47,610 nucleotides of DNA from Burkholderiales bacterium (GTDB taxonomy: Bacteria; Pseudomonadota; Gammaproteobacteria; Burkholderiales; Eutrophovitaceae), in assembly GCA_035560005.1 (NCBI GenBank), contig DATMAN010000086.1:1-47610 (forward strand). Reading direction: 5' to 3'. Positions 17,668 to 28,262 of this stretch are shown here, piece by piece (the stretch's first letter is position 1; every line of letters starts with the position of its first letter). A model generated the notes under the pieces. The model worked only from the letters and a program-made list of their open reading frames with translations. It did no database searches and was not told where the DNA came from. A program made the translations under genes and the position numbers.

Positions 17668-18870
17668 ATGTTCGTCGATCGCGTGTTATCCGGCATGCGC
17701 CCTACCGGCGCGCTGCACCTCGGCCACTACCACGGTGTGCTGAAGAACTGGATCCGGTTGCAGAACGAGCATCAGTGCCTGTTCTTCGTTGCAGACTGGC
17801 ACGCGCTCACCACGCACTACGACACTCCGCAGATCCTCGAAGCCAACACCTGGGACATGCTGGTCGACTGGCTGGCAGCTGGCGTCGATCCTTCCCAGGC
17901 TATCCTCTTCATCCAGTCGAAGATCCCGGAGCACGCGGAGCTTCACCTCCTGCTGTCGATGATCACCCCTTTGGGCTGGCTGGAAAGGGTGCCGAGCTAC
18001 AAGGACCAGCAGGAAAAGCTCAGCGACAAGGATCTGTCCACCTACGGTTTCCTGGGCTATCCGCTGCTGCAGGGCGCCGATATCCTGATTTATCGCGCCA
18101 CCCTGGTTCCGGTTGGAGAGGACCAGGTCCCGCATATCGAATTCACCCGGGAGATCGCCAGGCGCTTCAACCACATTTACGGGCGCGAACCGGATTTCGA
18201 AAAAAAGGCTGAAGCCGCAATCAAGAAGCTCGGCGTGAAGCGCGGCAAACTGTATCGGGAGTTGCGCAGCCGCTACCAGCAACAAGGGGACCAGACCGCC
18301 ATCGAAGGAGCCAAGGCGTTACTGGAAGAAGCGGCGAATCTTTCGATGGGAGATCGTGAACGCTTGTTCGGTTACCTGGAAGGCAGCGGCAAGATGATCC
18401 TCACCGAACCACAGGCCCTACTGACTGAAGCGTCCCGCATGCCCGGCCTCGATGGTCAGAAGATGTCCAAGTCTTACAACAACACCATCACGCTGCGCGA
18501 AGATCCGGACAGCGTGGCAAAGAAGATCCGCACCATGCCCACCGACCCAGCGCGGGTCCGGCGCAGCGATCCGGGCAACCCGGACAAATGCCCGGTCTGG
18601 GAGTTGCACAAGGTATACTCGGACGAGTCCACCAAGAAGTGGGTACAGCAGGGATGCCGTGGCGCTAGCATCGGCTGCCTGGAATGCAAGCAACCGGTCA
18701 TCGATGGAATCCTCAAGGAGCTGATGCCGATCCGCGAGCGCGCCAAGACCTATCTCGATGATCCGACGCTCGTCAGGAACATCATCGCCGACGGCTGCGA
18801 CCGTGCGCGCAAACTCGCCGGCGAAACGATGCGCGACGTGCGCGAGGCGATGGGTCTGAATTACGGCTGA
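17668..18870 (+). CDS. trpS: Tryptophan-tRNA ligase
   Basis: Class I aminoacyl-tRNA synthetase charging tRNA-Trp. The 400-residue product begins MFVDRVLSGMRPTGALHLGHYHG, which contains the HIGH-type signature (HLGH), and carries KMSKS at about residues 265-269. It is longer than the 334-residue E. coli enzyme because of an insert of about 60 residues (around 180-240, Lys/Arg/Glu-rich), as in other betaproteobacterial TrpS. ATG 17668 has CAAGGA just before it. In many relatives scpA follows; here the next gene is smpB on the other strand. Confidence 0.95.
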   Translation: MFVDRVLSGMRPTGALHLGHYHGVLKNWIRLQNEHQCLFFVADWHALTTHYDTPQILEANTWDMLVDWLAAGVDPSQAILFIQSKIPEHAELHLLLSMITPLGWLERVPSYKDQQEKLSDKDLSTYGFLGYPLLQGADILIYRATLVPVGEDQVPHIEFTREIARRFNHIYGREPDFEKKAEAAIKKLGVKRGKLYRELRSRYQQQGDQTAIEGAKALLEEAANLSMGDRERLFGYLEGSGKMILTEPQALLTEASRMPGLDGQKMSKSYNNTITLREDPDSVAKKIRTMPTDPARVRRSDPGNPDKCPVWELHKVYSDESTKKWVQQGCRGASIGCLECKQPVIDGILKELMPIRERAKTYLDDPTLVRNIIADGCDRARKLAGETMRDVREAMGLNYG

Positions 18871-19131
18871 TCGATCGGCGCGACCTGCAGCGCGTCGAGG
18901 CCAGGCTCACCCACGAGGGGCAGCGCCGATCGAGCCGAAGGATGCGTTAGGCAATTGGGCAGCCGTGGCGCAGATGCCGTGAACCCTGGCGTTCCTACCC
19001 CTGTGGTTCCGTGCCGCTGCCGCTTGGGCCGTACTCACCGGACCATGGCCGGCTTGTGGCTTCGGCTGCGTGTTGCGCGCCCGACGCCGGCAGCGCAGGT
19101 GTCGCGCCTTCGCCACAAGCGCGAGGTCAAA

Positions 19132-19578
19132 CTATGCTTTGTGCCGGAGCAGCTTTTGCTGTTGGCGTTGCCAATCCCGATCCTTGATGGCCTGGCGCTT
19201 GTCATGCTGCTTCTTGCCGCGCGCAAGCCCTATCTCAAGCTTGATACGGCCCTTCGAGTAATGCAGGTCGATCGGCACCAAGGCGTAGCCGGCGCGCTCG
19301 ACTTTACCGATCAGCTTGCGGATCTCCTCGGCGTGCAGCAGCAGCTTGCGGGTGCGGGTCGGATCGGCGCGTACGTGCGTGGAAGCAGATCCAAGCGGAC
19401 TGATGTGGCACCCGATCAGGAACACCTCTGCGTTCTTGAGGATCACGTAGGCCTCCTTGAGCTGCGCCCGGCCTGCGCGGATGGCTTTCACTTCCCATCC
19501 CTCGAGCGCCACACCGGCTTCGAATCGCTCCTCGATGAAGTAGTCGTGAAAGGCCTTCTTGTTCTGGACGATGCTCAT
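19132..19578 (-). CDS. smpB: SsrA-binding protein SmpB
   Basis: SmpB binds tmRNA and brings it to stalled ribosomes for trans-translation. The 148 residues show the family core [33 protein letters not shown], and the basic C-terminal tail [20 protein letters not shown] that inserts into the mRNA channel. It is divergent from ratA with an 80-base gap. The 261 bases between trpS and the end of smpB show no gene or clear terminator, and no tmRNA was found in the window. Confidence 0.96.
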   Translation of the reverse strand: MSIVQNKKAFHDYFIEERFEAGVALEGWEVKAIRAGRAQLKEAYVILKNAEVFLIGCHISPLGSASTHVRADPTRTRKLLLHAEEIRKLIGKVERAGYALVPIDLHYSKGRIKLEIGLARGKKQHDKRQAIKDRDWQRQQQKLLRHKA

Positions 19579-19658
19579 CTCGGCAGGCGTACGAGGGTGA
19601 CTGGTATTCTAGCCGACCCCGGTGAGAACTCCTGGCTGCGACGTCAGACGCAACACCG

Positions 19659-20096
19659 ATGCCCCTGATAGAGCGATCTGTCTTGGTGGAATATCCTGCG
19701 GAGAAGATGTACGCGCTTGTGGAAGACGTAGAGCGCTATCCGGAGTTTCTGCCCTGGTGCGCGGCCGCGCACGTCGAAGAGCAGAACGCAGGCGGGGTGC
19801 ATGCCCGCGTTGGAATAGATTTCAGAGGCATCCGGCAGCATTTCGTCACCCACAATACGGTGCGGCCACCGTCGTTGATCGAAATGAAGCTGGTATCCGG
19901 TCCCTTCCGGCACTTGGAGGGCTGCTGGCGCTTCAAGCCGCTCGGCAACGAAGCATGCAAGGTTGAGTTTCGCCTGCATTACGAGTTTTCGAGCAGGCTT
20001 CTCGAAAAGCTCGTAGGACCGGTCTTTCACTTCATCGCCAACAGCCTGGTCGAGGCGTTCATCAAACGAGCGCAGCAACTCTACACAGTGCCGTGA
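19659..20096 (+). CDS. ratA: RatA/COQ10-like START-domain protein
   Basis: A 145-residue START/SRPBCC-fold protein. In E. coli RatA was described as a toxin that blocks 70S assembly; the fold is that of ubiquinone-binding Coq10, so a role in quinone function is an alternative. It contains the family N-terminus ERSVLVEYPAEKMYALVEDV, ERYPEFLPWC and the C-terminal FHFIANSLVEAFIKRA. It overlaps rnfH by GTGA, and the smpB / ratA-rnfH arrangement is conserved in proteobacteria. Confidence 0.93.
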   Translation: MPLIERSVLVEYPAEKMYALVEDVERYPEFLPWCAAAHVEEQNAGGVHARVGIDFRGIRQHFVTHNTVRPPSLIEMKLVSGPFRHLEGCWRFKPLGNEACKVEFRLHYEFSSRLLEKLVGPVFHFIANSLVEAFIKRAQQLYTVP

Positions 20097-20389
20097 ACAT
20101 CAGGGTCCAAGTCGTCTATGCGCTGCCACAGCGCCAATGGATCGCGTCGCTCGAACTGGCGGACGGCGCCACGGTCGGTGACGCCCTCGATGCTGACTCG
20201 GTCCGGCGCACGATGGCGGACGCCGGGTCCGAGCCGGCCGGCGTCGGCGTCTGGGGGCGGGTGGTCGGAACCGGTCACCGGCTGCGTGATGGAGATCGAG
20301 TCGAAATCTACCGGATGCTCCGCGCTGATCCGAAGTCCGCACGCAGGCAACGCGCGCGAATGCGCGCAGCCCGCCGGGACCGGCTCTGA
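20093..20389 (+). CDS. rnfH: RnfH family ubiquitin-like protein
   Basis: A 98-residue beta-grasp protein of the UPF0125/RnfH family, usually encoded beside ratA. The family signature VQVVYALPQRQWIASLEL and a GDRVEIYRMLRADPKSARR stretch are present, ending in a basic tail. The GTG start at 20093 overlaps the ratA stop (GTGA), indicating coupled translation. Its biochemical role is not settled in any organism. Its stop abuts the convergent DUF4124 gene. Confidence 0.92.
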   Translation: MNIRVQVVYALPQRQWIASLELADGATVGDALDADSVRRTMADAGSEPAGVGVWGRVVGTGHRLRDGDRVEIYRMLRADPKSARRQRARMRAARRDRL

Positions 20390-20866
20390 TTAGCCGCACC
20401 AATCGGCGACCGACTTCTGCGTCTGCCGGATCTCCTCGGCGATCTGCCTGTCGTCAAGATACTCCTGTTCCCCCTTGTCGTTGTAACGCGTCACCCGCGC
20501 TCCGGCCTGCAACGCCGCAAGGCGGGCGCGGGCCTGGTCGCAGTTGCGCCGCCTCTCCTGCGCTTCCTGCCGCGCCCTCTGCTCGGCAGCCTCCTTTTCG
20601 GCTCTCTCCGCTTGGCGCCTGCGAAACTCCGCGTCCTGCTCCACATAGCTCTTGGGTGACTCCGCCGCCTCGGCGCTGGAGGCTGGCACCGCCGCGCGCG
20701 AACGGGTCTTGATTTCCTTCTGCTGCTTCACGTTGCCCGGCGGCGGTCGATCCGAGTAATGCACGCGGCCGCTCTCGTCCACCCAGCGGTAGGTATCGGC
20801 GTGCACCGGCAGAATCAACGCCAGCCAAGCGCCGGCGGCTACAGGCAGCAGGTACCTTGATCGCAT
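20390..20866 (-). CDS. DUF4124 domain secreted protein
   Basis: A 158-residue predicted periplasmic protein. The signal peptide MRSRYLLPVAAGAWLALILPVHA is followed at once by the DUF4124 core DTYRWVDESGRVHYSDRPPPG. A long Glu/Arg/Ala-rich helix (about residues 85-130) looks like a coiled coil, and the tail GEQEYLDDRQIAEEIRQ is a common ending in this family. AGGAG lies properly before ATG 20866. It follows another small secreted protein gene by 8 bases. No function is known. Confidence 0.88.
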   Translation of the reverse strand: MRSRYLLPVAAGAWLALILPVHADTYRWVDESGRVHYSDRPPPGNVKQQKEIKTRSRAAVPASSAEAAESPKSYVEQDAEFRRRQAERAEKEAAEQRARQEAQERRRNCDQARARLAALQAGARVTRYNDKGEQEYLDDRQIAEEIRQTQKSVADWCG

Positions 20867-20874
20867 ATCGGCTC

Positions 20875-21234
20875 CTAGTGTCGGTAGGGAGGGTAACCGA
20901 GCTGGGTAATCCCCAGCTCCGCGAAATCCCGTGCGTTGAACGCTTCGCGGCAGGTCTGCGCGAAGTCGCCCTTCTGCAGCGCTGCCTCGGCGGCAAGCAG
21001 CGCCTCCTGGGCGTTGAGCCATAGGGCGCGCGCCTCGGCTGCGCGTGCGACCGCTGCCTTGGCCTGGGCCAGGGCAGCGTCAGCCTGCTGCCTCGAAGCT
21101 GCCACGCAATCCGGCGGCGCGGCCCCGGACAGGTTCAGACCGGCCGCGATGAGACACATCGTCAGCAGACCGCGAGTGGCGGGCGGCAAGCGTTCGCGCT
21201 TGATGGATCGAGTGTTGAGGTCAGGACTAACCAT
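20875..21234 (-). CDS. Small secreted helical protein, SoxK/DUF4398-like
   Basis: A 119-residue product with an N-terminal basic stretch and a hydrophobic segment (LLTMCLIAAGLNLSGAA), so it is probably exported. The mature part is an Ala-rich helical hairpin with QAKAAVARAAEARALW and LLAAEAALQKGDFAQT, then FAELGITQLG. I read this pattern as resembling SoxXA-binding protein SoxK and DUF4398 proteins, but only by eye. No sox genes are nearby. The start is uncertain between ATG 21234 and ATG 21159. Its 5' region lies next to the guaB promoter on the other strand. Confidence 0.7.
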   Translation of the reverse strand: MVSPDLNTRSIKRERLPPATRGLLTMCLIAAGLNLSGAAPPDCVAASRQQADAALAQAKAAVARAAEARALWLNAQEALLAAEAALQKGDFAQTCREAFNARDFAELGITQLGYPPYRH

Positions 21235-21280
21235 AGCGACTTGACCCTGGGCGGTCAACGTACCGGGCGTTCGCGCGTCT

Positions 21281-21310
21281 TTGCGGGGCGCAGGACGGGT
21301 CACGTATAAT
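21281..21310 (+). promoter_or_regulatory. Sigma-70 promoter for guaBA
   Basis: TTGCGG (21281-21286) and a perfect TATAAT (21305-21310) with an 18-base spacer, 25 bases before the guaB start. The short leader leaves room for repressor control at the promoter, but no operator is obvious. Confidence 0.78.
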
Positions 21311-21323
21311 TCGCGCTTTGTGA

Positions 21324-22796
<1,473 letters not shown>

Positions 22797-22819
22797 GCAG
22801 GGGTACAGAGGATCGTGAA

Positions 22820-24451
22820 GTGCAAAAAGGCCGTCCGGTTGCCGCGGTCGAGCGCGCGGCGCCTGCAGTGATTCCCTCCACAGCCGCGCATCACGAGCGG
22901 ATTCTCATCCTCGACTTCGGGGCCCAGTACACCCAGCTCATCGCCCGCCGGGTGCGCGAAGCGCACGTCTACTGCGAGATCCATCCGTTCGACGTCACGG
23001 ACGGATTCGTACGCGCCTTCAATCCGAACGGGGTGATTCTGTCCGGCGGCCCGGCCTCGGTCTGGGAGGCCGGCACGCCCCGCGCGCCCCAGGCGATTTT
23101 CGAACTCGGCGTGCCGGTGCTGGGCATCTGTTATGGGATGCAGACCATGGCGGCGCAACTCGGCGGCAGCGTCGAGATGGGCAGGGTGCGCGAGTTCGGC
23201 TACGCCGAGGTGCGGGCGCACGGCCATTCGGCGCTTCTCCGAGGCATCCAGGATCGCGTCAGTCAGGAGGGGCACGGCCTGCTCGACGTGTGGATGAGCC
23301 ACGGTGACAAGGTGACCATGCTGCCGCCGGGCTTCAAGGTCATCGCCTCGAATGCTGCCTGTCCGATTGCCGGCATGGCCGACGAGCGACGCCGCTTCTA
23401 CGGCCTTCAGTTCCACCCCGAGGTGACGCACACCCTGCAGGGCAAATCGATTCTCGAGCGCTTTGTGCTGGAGATCTGCGGCCTGAAGGGCGACTGGACC
23501 ATGCCCGATTACATCGAGGAAGCGGTGGGGCGGATTCGATCCGAAGTGGGGGCCGATGAAGTCGTGCTCGGCCTGTCCGGGGGCGTGGATTCGTCGGTGG
23601 CTGCGGCGCTCATTCACCGCGCGATCGGGCCTCAGCTCACCTGCGTGTTCGTGGATCACGGGCTGTTGCGGCTCAACGAAGCGCAGCAGGTCATGCGTAC
23701 GTTCGCCGGGAGCTTGGGCGCGAAAGTCGTACACGTGGATGCCCGCGATCAGTTCCTGGGGCAGCTCGCCGGGGTGACAGACCCGGAGGAAAAGCGCAGG
23801 ATCATCGGCCGCGAGTTCGTCGAAGTGTTCCAGCGCGAAGCCGCCCGCCTGCCGCGCGTGAAGTGGCTGGCGCAGGGCACGATCTATCCGGACGTGATCG
23901 AATCGGCCGGCGCCCGCACCAGGAAGGCGCACACGATCAAGTCGCATCACAACGTGGGCGGACTGCCCGACACGCTGCGCCTGAAGCTGCTGGAGCCGCT
24001 GCGGGAGTTGTTCAAAGATGAAGTGCGCGAGCTTGGGCTGATCCTCGGATTGCCACGAGAAATGGTGTTCCGGCATCCGTTTCCCGGCCCCGGCCTGGGT
24101 GTGCGTGTTCTTGGTGAAGTCAAGGCCGAGTATGTCGAGTTGCTGCGCCGGGCAGATGCGATCTTTATCGAGGAGCTGCGCCAGTCGGGCTGGTACGACA
24201 AGACTGCCCAAGCCTTCGCCGTTTTTTTGCCGGTGAAGTCCGTGGGCGTCATGGGCGACGGTCGCACCTACGAGTACGTGATAGCGCTGCGAGCCGTGCA
24301 GACCCAGGATTTCATGACCGCGCACTGGGCGGAACTGCCCCACAGCCTGCTTTCGAAGGTCGCCAGCCGCATTATCAACGAGGTGCGCGGCATCAACCGC
24401 GTGGTCTACGACATCTCGAGCAAGCCGCCGGCGACAATCGAATGGGAGTGA
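22820..24451 (+). CDS. guaA: GMP synthase (glutamine-hydrolysing)
   Basis: GuaA converts XMP to GMP using ATP and glutamine. It has an N-terminal class I glutamine amidotransferase domain (Cys104 in GICYGMQ), an ATP-PPase domain with the P-loop [15 protein letters not shown] (SGGVDS 253-258), and the GMPS dimerisation domain ending in KPPATIEWE. The start is uncertain. GTG 22820 has AGAGGA seven bases upstream and gives 543 residues. GTG 22793 overlaps the guaB stop but lacks a Shine-Dalgarno, and GTG 22868 would give the shortest N-terminus. All make the protein slightly longer than the 525-residue E. coli enzyme. Confidence 0.95.
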   Translation: MQKGRPVAAVERAAPAVIPSTAAHHERILILDFGAQYTQLIARRVREAHVYCEIHPFDVTDGFVRAFNPNGVILSGGPASVWEAGTPRAPQAIFELGVPVLGICYGMQTMAAQLGGSVEMGRVREFGYAEVRAHGHSALLRGIQDRVSQEGHGLLDVWMSHGDKVTMLPPGFKVIASNAACPIAGMADERRRFYGLQFHPEVTHTLQGKSILERFVLEICGLKGDWTMPDYIEEAVGRIRSEVGADEVVLGLSGGVDSSVAAALIHRAIGPQLTCVFVDHGLLRLNEAQQVMRTFAGSLGAKVVHVDARDQFLGQLAGVTDPEEKRRIIGREFVEVFQREAARLPRVKWLAQGTIYPDVIESAGARTRKAHTIKSHHNVGGLPDTLRLKLLEPLRELFKDEVRELGLILGLPREMVFRHPFPGPGLGVRVLGEVKAEYVELLRRADAIFIEELRQSGWYDKTAQAFAVFLPVKSVGVMGDGRTYEYVIALRAVQTQDFMTAHWAELPHSLLSKVASRIINEVRGINRVVYDISSKPPATIEWE

Positions 24452-24458
24452 AAAGAAT

Positions 24459-24496
24459 ATGGCCATTTCTCATGACTAGTTATAGAATGTGGCCAT
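24459..24496 (+). promoter_or_regulatory. Candidate operator/promoter of the toxin-antitoxin operon
   Basis: The palindrome ATGGCCAT (24459-24466) and a second TGGCCAT (24490-24496) are 30 bases apart, about three helical turns, and flank a -10-like TATAGA (24481-24486). The second copy overlaps the antitoxin start codon. Paired half-sites around the promoter are typical of autoregulated antitoxins; the binding itself is inference. Confidence 0.5.
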
Positions 24497-24713
24497 GAAA
24501 CAGGTATCGGCCACGAAATTCAAGGAGCAGTGCTTGGCGTTGCTCGACCAAGTGGACCAGGACGGAATCGTGATCACGAAGCGGGGAAAACCCGTGGCGA
24601 AGCTGATCCCGCTTTCTGCGGACTCGGCAAGCCTGATCGGATCGCTCAAGCACAAGGTCAAGATCAAGGGCAATATCCTGTCCACCGGCGTGCGGTGGAA
24701 TGCTCAACGTTGA
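24495..24713 (+). CDS. Phd/YefM family antitoxin
   Basis: A 72-residue antitoxin and DNA-binding autorepressor. The N-terminus KQVSATKFKEQCLALLDQV and the motif GIVITKRGKPVAKLIPL are the Phd/YefM fold signature; the last 25 or so residues should wrap the toxin. ATG 24495 was chosen; a GTG two codons upstream is possible. The gene overlaps the toxin gene by 14 bases. The TGGCCAT repeats at its start suggest autoregulation. Confidence 0.9.
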   Translation: MKQVSATKFKEQCLALLDQVDQDGIVITKRGKPVAKLIPLSADSASLIGSLKHKVKIKGNILSTGVRWNAQR

Positions 24714-25071
24714 CACGCACATCCTGCTCTACGCCGTTACCGGCGGACTGAGGCCGGCCGAGCTGCGCCTGCTGCGCGACGACACTTGGAGCATTTCGTC
24801 GATCGTGCTGTGGGAGATCGCCAAACTCGCGCAACTCGGGCGTATCGCCGTTGATCTTGATGACCCGGAGGTCGTCCGGGTAGTGGCGCGGCTGCACGTA
24901 TGGCCGCTGACGCGGGAAGTCGCGTGGGAAAGCACGCGCCTTGACGTGCGCGGTGACCCCGCCGACGAACTGATTGCGGCTACAAGCGTCGTGCACAACA
25001 TTCCGCTCGTGACTCGGGATCGCGCTTTGCTGCGCTCGAAAATCGTGCCGTTGGCGGTGGCTGGAGATTGA
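24700..25071 (+). CDS. PIN-domain toxin (VapC-like)
   Basis: A 123-residue PIN-domain ribonuclease predicted to cleave RNA when freed from its antitoxin. The acidic Mg-binding residues are visible: Asp5 (NVDTHILLY), Glu39 (LWEIAKL), Asp86/Asp89 (DPADELIAATS) and Asp107 (VTRDRALL). The active site therefore appears intact. It overlaps the antitoxin by 14 bases, so the two are translated together. The pair sits between guaA and tadA, probably as an insertion. The 218 bases after it, up to tadA, show nothing convincing. Confidence 0.92.
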   Translation: MLNVDTHILLYAVTGGLRPAELRLLRDDTWSISSIVLWEIAKLAQLGRIAVDLDDPEVVRVVARLHVWPLTREVAWESTRLDVRGDPADELIAATSVVHNIPLVTRDRALLRSKIVPLAVAGD

Positions 25072-25091
25072 ACAGCGCCGACGAACCATAG

Positions 25092-26227
<1,136 letters not shown>

Positions 26228-26273
26228 CCAAGGAGAAAGGCATCCAACAAGAGCGGAAGAGGAAAACAATCGA

Positions 26274-27014
26274 ATGAGGCTCAAGGGAAACGTTTCGATC
26301 ATCACCGGCTCGGCGCGCGGCATCGGGCGCGCCACGGCACTGAAGTTCGCGAAGGAGGGCGCGCGGGTCGTAGTCTGCGACCTAGACAAAAGCGCAGTGG
26401 ACGCCGTTGTCGACGAGATCCGCTCGGAGACGGGTGAGGCGATCGGATTCGCGGTGGACGTCACCGATCGCCCGGCGATCGAGCGCATGGTGCGCAACGT
26501 GGTGGAGAAGTACGGTCGTGTCGACACGCTGGTCAACAATGCCGGCATCGTGGAGGACGCCCAGTTCAAGAACATGAGCGCGGCGCAGTTCGACCGCGTG
26601 GTCGATATCAATCTCAAGGGCACGTTCAACTGCGCCAAGGCAGTCGTCGAGGTCATGCTCGAGCAGCGCTCCGGCGTGATCCTAAACGCCTCTTCCATCG
26701 TGGGGCTGTACGGGAACTTCGGCCAGAGCAATTATGCCGCCAGCAAGTTCGGCGTCATCGGTCTGGTCAAGACTTGGGCGCGCGAGCTGGGCCGTAAGGG
26801 CATCCGAGCCAATGCTGTCTGTCCCGGCTTCGTCGAAACCAGCATCCTGAAGTCCATTCCGGACAAGGTTCTCAAGGCTCTCATCGAGCGCGTGCCACTC
26901 GGCCGGCTGGCGCGTCCTGAAGAGATCGCCAATACCTACGCGTTCCTGGCTTCGGACGAAGCGAGCTACATCAATGGCGCGATCATCGAAGTCAGCGGCG
27001 GCGCCACCCTCTGA
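26274..27014 (+). CDS. Short-chain dehydrogenase/reductase (FabG-like)
   Basis: A 246-residue classical SDR using NAD(P)H. It has the nucleotide-binding TGSARGIG (11-18), NNAG (88-91) and the catalytic Ser141, Tyr154 and Lys158 (YAASK). Asp36 after the second beta strand (VVVCDLD) suggests a preference for NAD(H). It ends IEVSGGATL, as FabG-type ketoacyl-ACP reductases do. Its position away from fab genes makes a 3-hydroxyacyl or other alcohol dehydrogenase equally possible. AGAGGA precedes ATG 26274. The GNAT gene follows after 10 bases. Confidence 0.88.
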   Translation: MRLKGNVSIITGSARGIGRATALKFAKEGARVVVCDLDKSAVDAVVDEIRSETGEAIGFAVDVTDRPAIERMVRNVVEKYGRVDTLVNNAGIVEDAQFKNMSAAQFDRVVDINLKGTFNCAKAVVEVMLEQRSGVILNASSIVGLYGNFGQSNYAASKFGVIGLVKTWARELGRKGIRANAVCPGFVETSILKSIPDKVLKALIERVPLGRLARPEEIANTYAFLASDEASYINGAIIEVSGGATL

Positions 27015-27024
27015 GCAGGTCAGA

Positions 27025-27450
27025 GTGGCAGACGTCTCGGTACGGCACGCGCACTGGGAACACGACCGCGACAGGCTGTGCCGCATCCGGGAGGCGGTTT
27101 TTGTCGTGGAGCAGAAGGTACCCCGCGCGCTCGAATGGGACGGGCTCGACGCCCAGTGCGAACACGTTCTGGCGGAAATAGACGGTGAGGCGGTGGGCAC
27201 CGGCCGGCTGCTGCCCGACGGTCACATCGGCCGGATCGCGGTGCTCGCTGCTTGGCGCGGCCGAGGCATCGGGAGTGCCTTACTGCGCGAGCTGACGGCG
27301 ATTGCGGTTCGACGAGGCTTGGAGCGCGTGGTGCTTCATGCGCAGACGCACGCGCGTCATTTCTATGAGCAACACGGCTTTCGTGCGGAGGGCGAGGAAT
27401 TCAGCGAAGCGGGGATCCCGCACGTGCGGATGGCGAAGCCTCTGCGATAG
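27025..27450 (+). CDS. GNAT family N-acetyltransferase (ElaA-like)
   Basis: A 141-residue acetyl-CoA-dependent acetyltransferase. The acetyl-CoA loop is in IAVLAAWRGRGIGSALL, and the HFYEQHGF segment before the last strand is typical. The N-terminal RIREAVFVVEQKVPRALEWDGLD pattern is that of ElaA-like GNATs. The GTG at 27025 has AGCAGG five bases upstream; an ATG at 26974 inside the SDR gene is the alternative. The last 50 bases overlap the convergent NRDE gene. The substrate is unknown. Confidence 0.87.
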   Translation: MADVSVRHAHWEHDRDRLCRIREAVFVVEQKVPRALEWDGLDAQCEHVLAEIDGEAVGTGRLLPDGHIGRIAVLAAWRGRGIGSALLRELTAIAVRRGLERVVLHAQTHARHFYEQHGFRAEGEEFSEAGIPHVRMAKPLR

Positions 27451-28213
27451 GTGGAACGGGCTCGAACCGGCGGCGGCCAAACTCGGCAGCGCCGGGACCG
27501 AAGCTACGCTCCTCGAAACGGATACCGCCATCGGCGCGGATCAGCACCACCGTCGAGGCGCGCGTGCCGTAGCCGTCGGCGACGATGAAGCTGGCCGAAA
27601 GGGTTCGCTCCCAAGCCAGATCCACGCCGGTGCAAGGCAGCTCCACATCGGCGGCCTGGCGCCGGTCGGAAAGCAAATCAAACAGAGCAGCCACCAAGGC
27701 GTCTTCCTCCAATTCCAGCAGTGCGCTCATGCGCACGCGTCCCTTGCGCACCTTTGGCCAATCGGAGTCCAGAAGGTGGTTGCTCAAGCCATGCACCCCG
27801 GGGGCAACCGCCTGCCACGACGGCGGCCGATTGCTCACGCAGCAGACACCTGTCCCATCGCCCAGCAACAGGCTGAAACCGGCGTAGCGCCAGAGCTGTG
27901 CTTCCAGCCTCGTCGCGTAGGAGCGCGCATCGACCGCAGCCGTGAGGTAGTCCGCGGCCAGCAACCCCCGTGAGCGCTGCCCTGGATCGGGCCGCACGCC
28001 TTCCCGGTAATTAGTGATCGCAGCCCAGCGGCCGTCCAGCGTCACCCCGAGCCAGGTTCCGCCTTTGCTGAGATCGCGTCCACCCAGAACAGAAGGTGCG
28101 TCTTTCCAGAAGCTCGCGACGGCGGTCGGACGGTCCAGGAACTCGTCGCGATTGGCGGCGAGAACCAGCCGGTACCTCGGATGGGCACGATGGGCAAAGA
28201 GGATCAGACACAT
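27401..28213 (-). CDS. NRDE (TANGO2-like) family protein
   Basis: A 270-residue member of the NRDE/TANGO2 family, named after the motif seen here at residues 21-24 (AANRDEF). The protein starts Met-Cys, the conserved possible N-terminal nucleophile of this Ntn-hydrolase-like fold. The GTWLGVTLDGRWAAITNYRE and GLSNHLLDSDWPKV segments are also family hallmarks. The bacterial function is unresolved; roles in haem or lipid handling are proposed for eukaryotic relatives. Its 3' end overlaps the convergent GNAT gene by 50 bases. Confidence 0.92.
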   Translation of the reverse strand: MCLILFAHRAHPRYRLVLAANRDEFLDRPTAVASFWKDAPSVLGGRDLSKGGTWLGVTLDGRWAAITNYREGVRPDPGQRSRGLLAADYLTAAVDARSYATRLEAQLWRYAGFSLLLGDGTGVCCVSNRPPSWQAVAPGVHGLSNHLLDSDWPKVRKGRVRMSALLELEEDALVAALFDLLSDRRQAADVELPCTGVDLAWERTLSASFIVADGYGTRASTVVLIRADGGIRFEERSFGPGAAEFGRRRFEPVPPIAEASPSARAGSPLR

Positions 28214-28262
28214 GCCTGGGGCTCACGGGGAGCGCCGCAGGGTTGCATGTCACGCGACGCGA

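Noticed and set aside
18907..19116. A 69-codon minus-strand frame between trpS and smpB
   Set aside because: Arg/Ala-rich composition typical of random GC-rich sequence; no start signal or family match.
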